A stretch of 64,000 nucleotides of DNA from Cichorium intybus (Eukaryota; Streptophyta; Magnoliopsida; Asterales; Asteraceae), in NCBI GenBank assembly GCA_023525715.1, contig CM042016.1, positions 80,149,382 through 80,213,381 on the forward strand, written 5' to 3'. Within the stretch, counting starts at the first letter, position 1. Each line of letters opens with the position of its first letter. Positions 21,998-33,002 of the stretch are shown in pieces. A program made the position numbers and the translations under genes. The notes beneath the pieces are model-generated. The model did not search any database. It was given only the letters and a program-made list of their open reading frames with translations, and was not told where the DNA came from.

Positions 21998-22588
21998 CGT
22001 ATACTGCCTTATTCAGACGATACACGTGGTTGGGTCGAGATAGATCTTCAAAACCAGGAGGTTGTTGAAGATAGACTACTTCTTGAAGATCACCTTGAAG
22101 GAATGCACTTTTCACATCCATTTGATGTACAATAATGTTCTTGTGTGCTGCATAGGCCAGAAAGATCCGAATGGCTTCTAGTCTTGCTACTGGTGCATAA
22201 GTCTCATCATAATCAAGTCCTTCGATCTGACTATAGCCTTTTGCTACTAATCTGGCTTTGTTTCTGACTACTGTTCCCATGTCGTCTAGCTTGTTTCGAA
22301 AGACCCATCTAGTGCCGATTACTCTGTGATTGGATGGTCTCGGAACAAGATCCCATACTTTGTTTCTTTTTAATTCGGCTAGTTCTTCTTGCATGGCTTT
22401 GATCCAGTCATCGTCGTCTAGAGCATCTAGAACTGTTTTTGGCTCAATTTTGCTGATATACGCAGCAAAGTGGCATTCGTCTTGAATAGATTTCTTGGAT
22501 CTTGTCTGAACTCTGGTAGAGGGATCTCCGATGATTTGGTTCGGAGGATTGTTCCGAGTCCACTTATGTAGTCTCGGAAGTAGAGCTG
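21998..22588 (-). pseudogene. Element B: RT N-terminal part and linker
   Basis: This lies between insertions F and A. From 22394 it encodes MQEELAELKRNKVWDLVPRP, the RT_copia start, through DYDETYAPVARLEAIRIFL and QMDVKSAFLQGDLQEVVYLQ to RLNKAVY at the A insertion point. The rest of the RT resumes at 9315. The part up to 22588 is the integrase-RT linker. The first five bases (21998-22002) and last five (22584-22588) are TSD copies of A and F. This section of RT is open, with no stops between 22394 and 21998. Confidence 0.9.
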
Positions 22589-23376
22589 TGACACGCTTAG
22601 GTCGTCATACGGTCAAAAATAACAGAAACCTAACACACACACTAGCACATTGGTAGTCAGGGTCGATCCGCAGGAGCTACGTGGTCAGATCAGATGATAG
22701 ATTACCAACTATAGTGTCACGCTATAGTCTGAGGACTTTAGTTTCTAAACCCTTGCTACTAAAACTCAGAAAACCTAAACTGAACAATCTCAAACTAAGC
22801 ATAGACTAAGCTAAGCTTCAAACCAAACCTAGTTACTTTCTGAAATCAGAAGTGCATCTCTAATTTAGAAGTAAACAAAGGCATCCAACAATCCAAACAG
22901 AAACCAAAACAAGGCATAAACTAAACCAACAACTAAAATCCAACGGGACAGTCACTAGCTAAAGTTCAAACCTGAAAGAGTAACCTAATTGGCTACTGAA
23001 ATCAGCAAAGGAAAACAGTCCAACAAGGTCAAATCAAACATCCAAACACAACACAAACATGCAAAACCAATATCAATCATCAAAACCCCGAAAAACCAAG
23101 ATTACTTGTAACCAAATGGTTCTCATTAACCAAAACGAATTCAACAGGTACAAACAGTAACCAAATGATTCAAAAACATAAACTAAAGCCTAATATCAGT
23201 GGTTGTCACTCTCAAAGATACTAGCTAACAATTACTAACTATCTAGCTAAATGAAAATAAATTCTAAAACATAAAAATACCAATTGAGAGGTTGCTGATG
23301 CTTAATCACGGAGTCAAAGCGCCTTTAGGTCGATTTTCCACCTGGTCATTGCTAGGGTTTTCGGCTGTAAATGGCT

Positions 23377-23386
23377 CTATTTATAG
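23377..23386 (-). promoter_or_regulatory. LTR TATA box of element F (3' LTR)
   Basis: CTATAAATAG on the minus strand, 12-13 bp downstream of the GC-rich array. The same box is at 30746-30737 in the 5' LTR, which is the one that would drive the element. Confidence 0.7.
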
Positions 23387-23398
23387 TTGCAATTTTCC

Positions 23399-23527
23399 CG
23401 CAGCCGCGCCGCACTTTTATGGATCCCGCGGCGCGCGTACTAATCTTCTCCCGTTTTCTCGGCATTTGAATTTATTCCACCGCCTCGCAGCCGCGTCGCG
23501 CAATTGCAAAACCTGCGGCGCGCGTAC
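23399..23527 (-). repeat. GC-rich motif array in the U3 of element F
   Basis: Two pairs of the form CGCAGCCGCG(C/T)CGC ... CC(C/T)GCGGCGCGCGTAC lie at 23399-23412, 23425-23440, 23486-23501 and 23512-23527. The halves are partly inverted (GCCGCG versus CGCGGC). The array is repeated at 30759-30887 in the other LTR. Confidence 0.8.
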
Positions 23528-23716
23528 GTATTTTCCTGATTTTATCTTCTTCTCCAAACTTTCTCCAATTTGCACGCATTTGGTCACTATTTTCATTATT
23601 TTCTTCCAAACAAGTACTGGCACAAAAAGTGAGAATACCACGATATATATGATATAATTTCATTAAGAATAGGGCTCAACAATGACTAAAATATGCAATA
23701 TCAATAGGCGTTGTCA

Positions 23717-24948
23717 AACACCCCACACTTGTGCCTTGCTTGTCCCTAAGCAAGAGAGTTTTTAATAAATTCTAACTAAGACTCAAACCATTTTTGACTG
23801 TGTTCAGTTTCAAAGCTTATTGCCCTAAGGGTTAGAGTGAAATAGTTCGCGAGAACCTAATTAGAATGTTCTTTGGAATTCATGGCTTTCTAGAGAACCA
23901 TTGATTACAAATTTTCTGTCCACAATGAAGTGTATTTACTCATTCAGATTCTAAAGGCCATTAAGGAATTGTCCATGACTTTCGATGTTGTCCGTGTAGC
24001 GAGCTTTCAGAAATACCATCCCAGACCAGACGATCTTAGGTGGTAAGGTGCATAAGGCCCACCCATTTTAGACCTACCAGCTCGAACAACAAAGGCCATA
24101 GATTGACATTTCCTTCCTAAATTCCAATCCTAAAACAATACAATCATCTAACTCCTAAAACTCAACTTGTTTGACTAACTAATAGCATGATCACAACTAA
24201 ATAGTATTTCTTGAAAAATACCAGTGCTATCACAATCACAAAGCATTCGTTTCGAAATTACAATTTAGTAAAAATTTTGAAAAAGTTGCAAAAACTTTTG
24301 AAAATTGGTCTTTTCCCACAAAAATTTAAAAAAACTACTCTTTTGACCGTCCACACCCCACACTTAAAACCATACAACATCCCCGTTGTACATAAAAAAA
24401 TTTAGAACAAGGGAGAAAGAGTTACCCCTTTGGACGGTAGACTGCTTGGTTGGTACACAGTATCACAGATACAAATTCGAACAAAAAGGTCCTTGATTTC
24501 GCATTCTGGAGTTGTGGCGCAACAGTGAACACGTCGGTGGTCAAGACAAGTGGAGGGGCACGGTCACCCCACACTTGTCTGAGACAACTCCTCCCAATTT
24601 GGTATAACATGCATAACTCAACAAACATCAAAAGCAAACATAACAAATAAAATATAAACAAACAAAAGATAAAAGTGTCATAGATTCAGTACATATATCC
24701 CAAAAATGAAAAAGAAAAAGAAAAATACATCAACTGCCACCTGGTGGCCTGAAAGGTCCAGCCTCGTGGTCATGGGCTCTGGCTGGGAATAGTCGGGGGC
24801 GCTTACCCTGCTGGGTGGCTAGATCCAAAAGTACCTCCCCAATCCACTCCAACTGGTCCTCCATCCTGGCAACCCTGGCTGCCAGTCGGTGGATGGCCGC
24901 TGGGTCCTGCTGTAGCTGTGGCTCTGCTGGTGGAGGCTGCCTCCTGCG
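23717..24948 (-). other. 3' noncoding region of element F with PPT-like repeats
   Basis: Begins at the PPT next to the LTR (AACACCCCACACTTG on plus, 23717-23731). The CCCCACACTT word recurs near 24355 and 24568. No supported ORF, except that the last ~200 bp before 24949 could encode the out-of-frame C-terminal tail of the non-pol ORF. Confidence 0.5.
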
Positions 24949-25994
24949 TCACCTGCTAGGCTGGGCGTACGCTAGCTGTGGGTCCTGGGGTGCCTCGGTC
25001 TCTGCCCTCACGAACTGTCCCTGGCGCGGCTGCTGAATCAGCCCCATGCTCTCCAATGCTCGTGCCGTAGAGCGAGATGGAGGTAAAGAGGTCAAGGTAG
25101 CGACAGTGCGGGCAGTGAGGATCCGGTATAATTGGGCCAGGCGGGTGATGAAGTATCCCCGGCCCAGAGGACTGCTGGCAGAGGCACCCGTCGCACGGGT
25201 AGATAAAGCGGTGGCTAAGGCAAAAGGGAGATGAAGGAACTTGGAGGGGTCGAGGAGAACCCAGAAGAATGTCATGTCCTCGCCGGACACCTTCTCGCCC
25301 CCTCCCGCTGCATGATGGAGGTGGAGACGATGCGGTGCATGCGACGGTGGAGTGGGTCACTGAGATGGCTCTCCCGAGAGGTCCCTGCCTCGTAGAAAAT
25401 GTTGGACAATGGTGCCCAAACCTCCATGTTGGCAGCCCGCTCAGGCTGCCCCTGAATGCATGGCTCCATGAAATGTGCAAAGTGGCGGTGCTGAAGATCT
25501 GCCTCGGTGTAGATACCGGTACGCCTCCCAAACTCCCGGAGGTTGCACTCCCTCTGCACACCTCCTAACCTGAACCATATCAGCCTGGAGCGGGCATCTG
25601 TCGCTCCAGGTGCAAACTGGATCGTAGAAAGGAACTCCAGTAGAAGCTCCGTGTAGACAACGTCCTCCTCGGTGGCCATGAGCATATCCCAGCCCCGGCA
25701 AGTAAATGAAGCGTCCCCATGGGTCCAGGTGTGGTGTAAAAATGGCTCTATCTCGCCCCAGAGCCTGACACTCTTGAGAATGTCCCGATCAATAATCGTC
25801 GCCTCAAGAACCCGGCGACCGGTCAATGCGTCTCTCCTCGATCGGTACTCAACGGAGCTCGCAGGCCCCTCTGGAAACTGGAGAAAATCGTGGTCTAGTC
25901 TGAACAATCTGCACAAACGAATTTTTTTTTTGCAAAATAAGTCCTTTTCTTCCCCACCGAGCCGCGGCGCGGCGCGGCGAGTGGCTGTTTCCAA
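24949..25994 (-). pseudogene. Athila-type non-pol ORF of element F
   Basis: About 345 residues in two frames. 25994-25272 includes LFCKKKIRLCRLFRLDHDFL, YTELLLEFLSTIQFAPGA and FRLGGVQRECNLREFGRRTG. 25290-24949 includes SGEDMTFFWVLLDPSKFLHL and ATGASASSPLGRGYFITRLA. The frames join at a G-run near 25290, where a one-base slip explains the break. The pattern matches the ORF found outside gag-pol in Athila-group elements ('putative plant transposon protein' family); its function is not known. No in-frame ATG was found near the N-terminus, and a stop lies at about 26003, so the true start is uncertain. An LTR-like promoter cassette lies just upstream (26313-26490). Confidence 0.65.
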
Positions 25995-26312
25995 AAATCC
26001 AACTCAAATCGAGTTTTAACCTGTTTAAACTCAATCCAAATACACCACAAGGTAGCCTAAGTGCCGACTAACTCATCTAGGGTATCTATTTGGCAAAATA
26101 AACACCCTAAGAGTCAGCATTGGCGATTTCTAAGTTTTGAACTTTTTGAACAAATCACTCAAATTAACTACCTAATCACTAGTTTTAACGAGTAATAGCT
26201 AGTTAGAATGACGTACCGTACTAGCGGGAATGAAATGAGCAAGAAAAAACACGAGAAATTTTTGTTGATCAGAGCTCCGAGTCGTTGTGTGTGTGAATAG
26301 TGTCGTGGCTTA
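25995..26312 (-). other. Leader-like region upstream of the non-pol ORF of F
   Basis: AT-rich sequence between the internal TATA and the ORF. A GC-rich CCGCGGCGCGGCGCGG run lies at its edge (25962-25978). No ORF supported. Confidence 0.35.
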
Positions 26313-26323
26313 CCTTAATATAG
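26313..26323 (-). promoter_or_regulatory. TATA box of the internal promoter-like cassette in F
   Basis: CTATATTAAGG on the minus strand, about 320 bp upstream of the non-pol ORF. Upstream of it lie worn versions of the U3 GC motif pair (26347-26383 and 26422-26454) and a PPT-like CCCCACACTTGCC (26480-26490 on plus). That is the same order as PPT-U3-TATA at the 3' LTR. Confidence 0.5.
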
Positions 26324-26490
26324 AAGAAAACCGACCGATCGATTCCCGCATCGTGCAAATGAAAAACCCGTGGCACGCGTGTCACCAAATCAACCCCTGC
26401 GCATCGGGTTGGTTTACGAACTAGCGTCGCGGAATTGAGAAAACTGCGACACGGTCATTAAAATTTCAAATTCTTCACACGACCCCACAC
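26324..26490 (-). repeat. Internal PPT/U3-like segment of element F
   Basis: On plus, GCGTCGCGGAATTGAGAAAA followed by CTGCGACACGG matches the LTR pair GCGTCGCGCAATTGCAAAAC + CTGCGGCGCGCG apart from a few, mostly CpG-type, changes. A second worn pair is CGCATCGTGC ... CCCGTGGCACGCGTGTC. Confidence 0.55.
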
Positions 26491-26638
26491 TTGCCTTGGA
26501 CCAATACCTGTAATTGACAATGATATATTTTTTTTCCTAATTATTTCTAAGAAATACAGAACCTAACCTATGACACGATGGGTTGCCTCCCAACAAGCGC
26601 TAAGTTTAACGTCTTCAGCCAGACGTGGTACTCTACTT
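26491..26638 (-). other. Junction where pol is missing in element F
   Basis: The protease ends at 26639 and only ~150 bp of noncoding sequence (including GGTTGCCTCCCAACAAGCGC) follows before the internal promoter cassette. RT, RNase H and integrase should lie here. Confidence 0.5.
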
Positions 26639-27847
26639 CTATTCTTCCGCTTCTTGAACTTCTGAAGGCATTTGCTTGAATCCTGGTATGAAATTATAGG
26701 CCATCATCAACATTAAGGATGTGAGTTGGGTCATCCTATCGCTCACTCCACTAATCCATTGTTGTTGTGATTCCAGAAGCTTGAATATTTTTGCTTCCCT
26801 TTCTTTTGATTCTTTCTCATATTGCTGGTGTCTTGTTTCTAGCATCTCCATCATATCCAGCAACTGTTCCTTGTCAATAGTGGCTAACGGATGATCCTTT
26901 GTTCCCTTTAAAATCTCTTCCTTTCCTCCTTCCCCCGTTTGCGTCCATATTTTTTCCTTGTTCCTAATTCCAGGCTCCATTAACACACTTTTGTCCAGTT
27001 GCTTGTCATCATCCCCTGAAGGTAAGGATACAGGGTTTCCGAACACATTCAGCCTTCTTTTCCGCTTCCCAAAGGAGATGTCCACATCCCCCGTCTTGCA
27101 ATCAATCACAGCGCCTGCCGTAGCTAAAAATGGGCGTCCTAAAATGAGCACAGGCACGTCATTCAAACTTTCATACTCCATAACTAGGAAATCTATAGGA
27201 TAGAAGAAGTCTCCAACCTTGACTATGACATTAGTCAATTTTCCCCGGGACACCTTTGTTGACTAATCAGCCAGCTGCAATACGACTTTTGCTGGCTATA
27301 GTTCTTCATTCTTGTACTTATCATATAAGTACCCCGGTAGCACATTTACACTTGCTCCCAAGTCCAGCAACGTGTTCCGAATGACCACATCTCCTACAGT
27401 AGTAGTGATCAATGGTGATCCAGGATCCTTCTCTTTTTTGGGCAGTGTTCCCAGCAGTGACTCACTTTCCTTAATAGTCAATCTAACAGTGTCTGGTGTG
27501 GGAATTTTACTTTTTCCATTTCTATCACACATCTCCTGAAGAATTCTCGTGTCTTCAGGAGCGTCCTTAAGTTCATCCCATAGAGGTTGGTACATCAATA
27601 GCCCTATTGGTTTAGGTGCTTCCTGTTTCTTCTTCCCTTTCTTATCTTTCTTTTTCTGCTTGATTCCTGCTACTGTCGACTGCTTTTCTTCATGGACCTC
27701 CTTGTCCACGTCTAGTTGAGTTCCCTCCTCAACAAGAATTTCTTTTTCCTTTCCTTCCTCTTTAATCTCCTTAGTCTCCTCCTTTTCTTGGATCTCTTCT
27801 TCTTTCTCAGGCTCTGCTTCACTTACTGAATCTAATAAGTCCTCCAA
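26639..27847 (-). pseudogene. Element F aspartic protease region
   Basis: A Lys/Glu-rich stretch (KQKKKDKKGKKKQEAPKP) leads into an Athila-type retropepsin. The catalytic motif is LLDLGASVNVLP (DLG variant usual in this group), followed by VKVGDFFYPIDFLVMEYE and VPVLILGRPFLATAGAVIDC. The frame is continuous from 27847 to 26639 except for two TAG stops (27296-27298 and 27254-27256 area). It cleaves gag-pol in intact relatives. Beyond the protease the polyprotein ends without RT. Confidence 0.8.
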
Positions 27848-27879
27848 AGTGACCTTTCTTCATTCAGTCTCAACAGTAT

Positions 27880-29712
27880 TTACGTGCTCCTTCCCGGCTC
27901 GCTGATTATGGGTTGGATTAACCTCCGTAGTACTTGGCAACTTTCCATTGTCCATCTTTCACTGATCCTCAGCCATTTGTCCAATTTGCCTTTCCATGTT
28001 CGCGATAGCTTTTGCATTAGCTTGGGACTGCTGCTGAGTAGTGCTGAACATTTCATACATTTTTGCAACCAAGTCTTCTTGAGTTCCTGGGGCATTGTTG
28101 ACAGCAGTGTTGGGCCCCCTATTATTATTGTTGCTACCACTCCCACTCGCATTTCCATTATTGCTTGTGGGCTGGTATGACCTAGGCTGATTAGACGATT
28201 GATCTTGGTAGTTATTCTGCCTCTGTTTATTGAAGTTCTGTTGTTGCCCTTGATTATATGGTCTGTAGGGTCGTCCATTGTTGTACTGACCTTGACCCTG
28301 GACATGAACTTGGTTTGCCTCTTGAACTTTCGGTCCTCCTTGACTCCCTTGTGATTGACCTTGAGGTCCATTCTGCAGCGTTGACATGAGCCTATCAAAC
28401 TTCTTATTTAATTCACTTATTTCCTTTTTTACCTCCTTCTTCCAATCAGCATCAGCTCCCACTGCTGCTGCTGTGCCTACAGTATTTCTCGTAGAAAAAT
28501 TTGCTTTGGAGCCATTGCTTAATTGCTCCAAGAACTGCCAAGCCTCTTCTGGGTCTTGCCACATAAATGTCCCACTTGATGAGGCATTTATCATAGCTTG
28601 ATGTGTTTCGCTAACTCCTTCGAAGAACAACTTCACTAATTGCCATTTGGGAACCTCATGATGCGGGCAGGATCGCAATAACTCCTTCAACCGATCAAAT
28701 GCTTCGTGAAACGCTTCTCCTGGTTTTTGCTGGAAGTCCTGAATAACCCTCCTGATCTCCGTTGTCTTGCTTGCCGGATAGAATTCTTGTAGGAACTTGG
28801 CCTTGAGCTGGTCCCACGTGGTGATGCTGTTTGATGGTAAAGACATAAACCAGTATTTGGCTTTATCTTTAAGAGTGAATGGGAATAACCTAAGCCTAAA
28901 GATGTTCCTATTAGTATTCCTAGGGGTATTAGCATTGGCAATCGTTATAAATTCATATAAATGATTGTACGGGTCATCCTGCTTGTACCCCCTAAACTCT
29001 GGTAAGATCCCTATAACAACTGAGGCCTTATTTCTACTTGAGATTCAATATTGTCAGGAATATAAATTGGCGACGAGTCATCATATTCCCGTGGCTGGAA
29101 ATGTGATGCAACCGATTGCCTTCTCGGTTGTGCAAAATATAAAGGTTGGGAAGGATTACCGTAAAGATGATGATCATTGTATTCCTGCTGACCTTGTGGC
29201 GCTTGATACTGCGGTGCTCTTCACAGAGGTCCTCGACCTCGAGTCCTTGGTTGCTGTGGTGCTGGTGGCACCCATCCTTCATCTTCCTCATCATATCTTT
29301 CCTCTTCCTTTGGATACTGGTACTGTTGCTGAAGAGGTGGCTGGTATTGTTGTGGTTGTGTAGGTTGGAATGTGGGTTGAGGTTTAAATAGTACTGGTTG
29401 TGGTTGTGAAAATGGTTGAGAAATTGATGTCTGCTGTCTAGAGACTGGGGTGCCATCACGGGTCGGCTGTCCCCATGACATTGCAGAGGTGAATGGATTG
29501 GTGGATTGTGGTTGTGATACTGGTGGGAATGGTGGAATCGATGGCGGAGTGCATGATGGTATGGGTGCAGGGGCTGAAACTGCACCACCAGAAGCAATCG
29601 TGCTCCCGAATTGAAACTCCGAAATTGGGGGAATAAAAGACATCCCCGTTGCCTCACCCGAGGGTTCCTGGGCAACACTTACTGTACTACTAATGACATG
29701 AATGAAACTCAT
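27880..29712 (-). pseudogene. Element F gag
   Basis: ATG at 29712. The N-terminal part is Pro/Gln-rich (SQPFSQPQPVLFKPQPTF) and stops at TGA near 29221. After frame changes the gag domain follows at 28900-28550 (WDQLKAKFLQEFYPASKTTE; EAFDRLKELLRSCPHHEVPK), then an Asn/Gln-rich tail. The domain is the retrotransposon gag family of Athila-like gypsy elements. No zinc knuckle was seen. Breaks lie near 29221, 29000 and 28850, and before 27880. Confidence 0.75.
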
Positions 29713-29923
29713 TGTATTCAAACGTCTACGTGCACGGATTTTGCGTGCAGTTCACTCATTCTCTGAGTCAAAATGCAAACGGGATAAGTACTCACCTCTG
29801 CGGGTACGCATGCACTAATGCAACACGCTCGCAAAAACAAAAACCAAAAACACTAACCAAATGAAACTTAAAGAAAATCACGAAACAAAAATTCCTACTA
29901 ATCACCTAATCTAAGCTCACAGC

Positions 29924-29941
29924 TCCCCGGCAACGGCGCCA
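29924..29941 (-). promoter_or_regulatory. Primer binding site of element F (tRNA-Asp type)
   Basis: The minus strand reads TGGCGCCGTTGCCGGGGA shortly after the 5' LTR end, the PBS commonly seen in Athila/Tat elements. Confidence 0.88.
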
Positions 29942-29946
29942 AATTT

Positions 29947-31076
29947 TGACATGCCTAGGTCGTCGTGCGGTCAAAAATAAGAGAAACCTAACACACACAC
30001 ACTAGTACAGTGGTAGTCAGGGTCGATCCACAGGAGCTACGTGGTCATATCAGATGACAGATTACCAACTATAGTGTCATGCTATAGTCGGAGGACTTTA
30101 GTTTCTAAACCCTTGCTACAAAAACTCAGAAAATCTAAACTGAACAATCTCAAACTAAGCATAGACTAAGCTAAGCTTCAAACCAAACCTAGTTACTTTC
30201 TGAAATCAGAAGTGCATCTCTAATTCAGAAGTAAACAAAGGCATCCAACAATCCAAACAGAAACCAAAACAAGGCATAAACTAAACCAACAACTAAAATC
30301 CACCGGGACAGTCACTGGCTAAAGTTCAAACCTGAAAGACTAACCTAATTGGCTACTGAAATCAGCAAAGGAAAACAGTCCAACAAGGTCAAATCAAACA
30401 TCCAAACACAACACAAACATGCAAAACCAATATCAATCATCAAAACCCCGAAAAACCAAGATTACTTGTAACCAAATGATTCTCATTAACCAAAACGAAT
30501 TCCACAGGTACAAACAGTAACCAAATGATTCAAAAACATAAACTAAAACCTAATATCAGTGGTTGTCACTCTCAAAGATACTAGCTAACAATTACTAACT
30601 ATCTAGCTAAATGAAAATAAATTCTAAAACATAAAAATACGAATTGAGAGGTTGCTGATGCTTTATCACGGAGTCAAAGAGCCTTCAGGTCGATTTTCCA
30701 CCGGGTCTTTGCTAGGGTTTTCGGCTGTAAATGGCTCTATTTATAGTTGCAATTTTCTCGCAGCCGCGCCGCGCTTTTATGGATCCCGCAGCGCGCGTAC
30801 TAATCTTCTCAAGTTTTCTCGGAATTTGAATTTATTCCACCGCCTCGAAGCCGCGTCGTGCAATTGCAAAACCCGCGGCGCACGTACGTATTTTCCTGAT
30901 TTTATCTTCTTCTCCAAACTTTCTCCAATTTGCACGCTTTTGGTCCCTGTTTTCATTATTTTCTTCCAAACAAGTACTGGCACGAAAAGTGAGAATACCA
31001 CGATATATATGATATAATTTCACTAAGAATAGGGCTCAACAACGACTAAAATATGCAATATCACTAGGCTTTGTCA
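29947..31076 (-). repeat. 5' LTR of element F
   Basis: 1,130 bp. TATA at 30746-30737 and GC-rich U3 array at 30759-30887, laid out as in the 3' LTR. Followed by TSD AGCTG (31077-31081). Confidence 0.92.
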
Positions 31077-33002
31077 AGCTGGATCGGAGACAGGGGGAGG
31101 TACATCTTGAATGAAATCGTTGTCATCAGACGAAATGTTTTGTTTTTTAGATTCTTCAGCAGAAGTGTCGTCATCGGCTTCAAAGGCGAAGACTGGTGCA
31201 TTATCGAAGGCAACATTAGAAGAATTGATTAATGTATCTCCTGATGGAACATCTGATGACACAACAACTTCTGAGGGTTGACGGTCCCCCTCGGATTGAG
31301 ACATCCCATCAACATGAGTAGGGAGTAAGGGCTCCCCCTCAGCAGTTGCCGGGAGTGAGGGTTCCTTCTGAACCTCATGAATTTGTGAAGGAGACGAAGA
31401 CTCCCCCTCAAGTGTGGATGCGTTGTTTAATGTTTCTGCCTGATTTTCGGATCATGTGGGTTCCGACTGATTGGATGGTCCCGAGGCTGAAATAATTTGT
31501 TGAATTGCGTCAGGCGAGTGGACAACTTCGGCATCTTTTGCAGTTTCTGGAGGATCAAAGAGTAAGTCGTAATCAATTTCAACTGTATGAATGGGTCGAT
31601 GTCCCACTGGAACATCATTCTCCATTACATATAAAATATCTTGATTTTTCTTTCTCCATTGATATTGATCGTCGAATTCTATGTCGAAACTTTCTTCAAT
31701 AACTCGAGTTCTTCTGTTTAGAACACAATAGGCAACTGATTTTGATGAATAACCCATGAAGATTGCTTCATCACTTTTGGGTACAAATTTTCCCAAGTGA
31801 TCTTTGATATTTTTAATGAAGCATCTGCAGCCAAAAATATGGAAAAATTTGACATTGTGTTTTCTCCCGTTTAAGATTTCATAAGGCGTCTTCGAAGTCG
31901 TTTGTTGATGATGGATCGATTCTGAACGAAGCATGCCGTTGCGATGGCTTCAGCCCAGAATGTTAGAGGAAGGTTTGCAAAGGTTAGCATTGATCGAGCG
32001 GCTTCTACTAAGGTTATGTTCCTTCTTTCTACTACATCGTTTTGTTGAGGTGTATATGGTGCTGAGAAGTTGTGCTCTATCCCTTTATATGCTAGAAATT
32101 CTTCAATTTGTCCATTGTTGAACTCAGTATCCTTGTCACTTCGGATTCTTGTTACTGGTAGTTGCACTTTGAGCTCTATTGAAGTAATGAAATTTCGGAG
32201 CTCAAGGAAGGTATCTGATTTTAATCTTAAGAAGAATACCAAGGTAAAGCGAGAGTAATCATCCACAATAACCAGAATATATTTCTAATGATTCAGACTG
32301 GCAACTGTTGATGGACCACAGAGATCCATGTGAAGAAGTTCTAGTAGATGTGTGATGCTCGAGTCGGTGATTGACTTGTGAGGTCTCTTCTTCTACTTGC
32401 CTAATGCACATGTTGCACACAGGTTATCGTTATCGAACTTCAGAAGGGGGCATTCCTCTGACCATTTCTCCAGTGACAAGCTGATTCATATATCGGAAGT
32501 TGAGATGGGCTAGTTTCTGATGCCATAACCAGCTGACTTCGGAGTGGGCTTTGGATAACAGACATAATCTGGGTTTTTCTAGAAACATGGAGATTTCTAG
32601 TGGAAACATATTGAGTTGTCTTGGAGATTTTATCAGACATTTGTCTCTGGTGCTCGTCAAAATGTAGCTAAATTCATTGTCGAATTCCACTTGAAGGCCA
32701 GTGCTGACCAATTGACCCACGCTTATGAGATTGTGTTTGAGTCCGAGAACGTTAGCAACCTTCTGAATGGTGAAGTTTCCGTTTTTTAGTACACCATAGC
32801 CTTTGATGATGTCGTTTGCGTCGTTTCCGAAAGTAACGTATCCACCAAAGTTGACTTCTCGGTAGTCTCTTAGAAACTCCAATCTCCCGGTCATGTGCAT
32901 TGAGCAGGCACTGTCAATTAGCCATTCGTCATCCAGCTCCTCAGCACTGAATGCCTGAAAATTAGATAGTTTGTTTGGGCACCAAAACTTGTTTGGGCCC
33001 AT
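31077..33002 (-). pseudogene. Element B: protease, integrase and linker
   Basis: Minus-strand order. Protease at 33002-32850 reads DDEWLIDSACSMHMTG, where the usual DSG is DSA, a catalytic-site change. Integrase zinc part reads LWHQKLAHLNFRYMNQLV (near 32510-32460). Integrase core is at 32266-31871 (MDDYSRFTLVFFLRLKSD; SAPYTPQQNDVVERRN), followed by INT C-terminal CYCxF-type repeats (FHIFGCRCFIKNIKDHLGKF). The acidic linker ends at insertion F and carries three PPT-like G-runs (31283-31412). A frameshift near 32440 and stops at about 32285 and 31450 break the frame. It continues at 22588. Confidence 0.85.

Larger units (their letters stand above)
22589..23716 (-). repeat. 3' LTR of element F
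   Basis: 1,128 bp. The minus-strand U3 (from 23716) holds a GC-rich motif array at 23527-23399 and then a TATA box at 23386-23377 (CTATAAATAG). Confidence 0.92.
22589..31076 (-). mobile_element. Athila-like Ty3/gypsy element F, lacking RT and integrase
   Basis: LTRs are 22589-23716 and 29947-31076, with TG...CA ends, TSD AGCTG (22584-22588 and 31077-31081), a tRNA-Asp PBS and a G-rich PPT (GTGTGGGGTGTT). On the minus strand it encodes gag, an Athila-type aspartic protease, then directly a non-pol ORF. No RT, RNase H or integrase motif was seen in the 640 bp between protease and that ORF. It is therefore a non-autonomous deletion form. LTR divergence is roughly 3% by eye. Confidence 0.88.

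Noticed and set aside
25672..26019. Plus-strand ORF opposite the F non-pol ORF
   Set aside because: The minus frame carries the recognisable Athila-type motifs; the plus frame has none.
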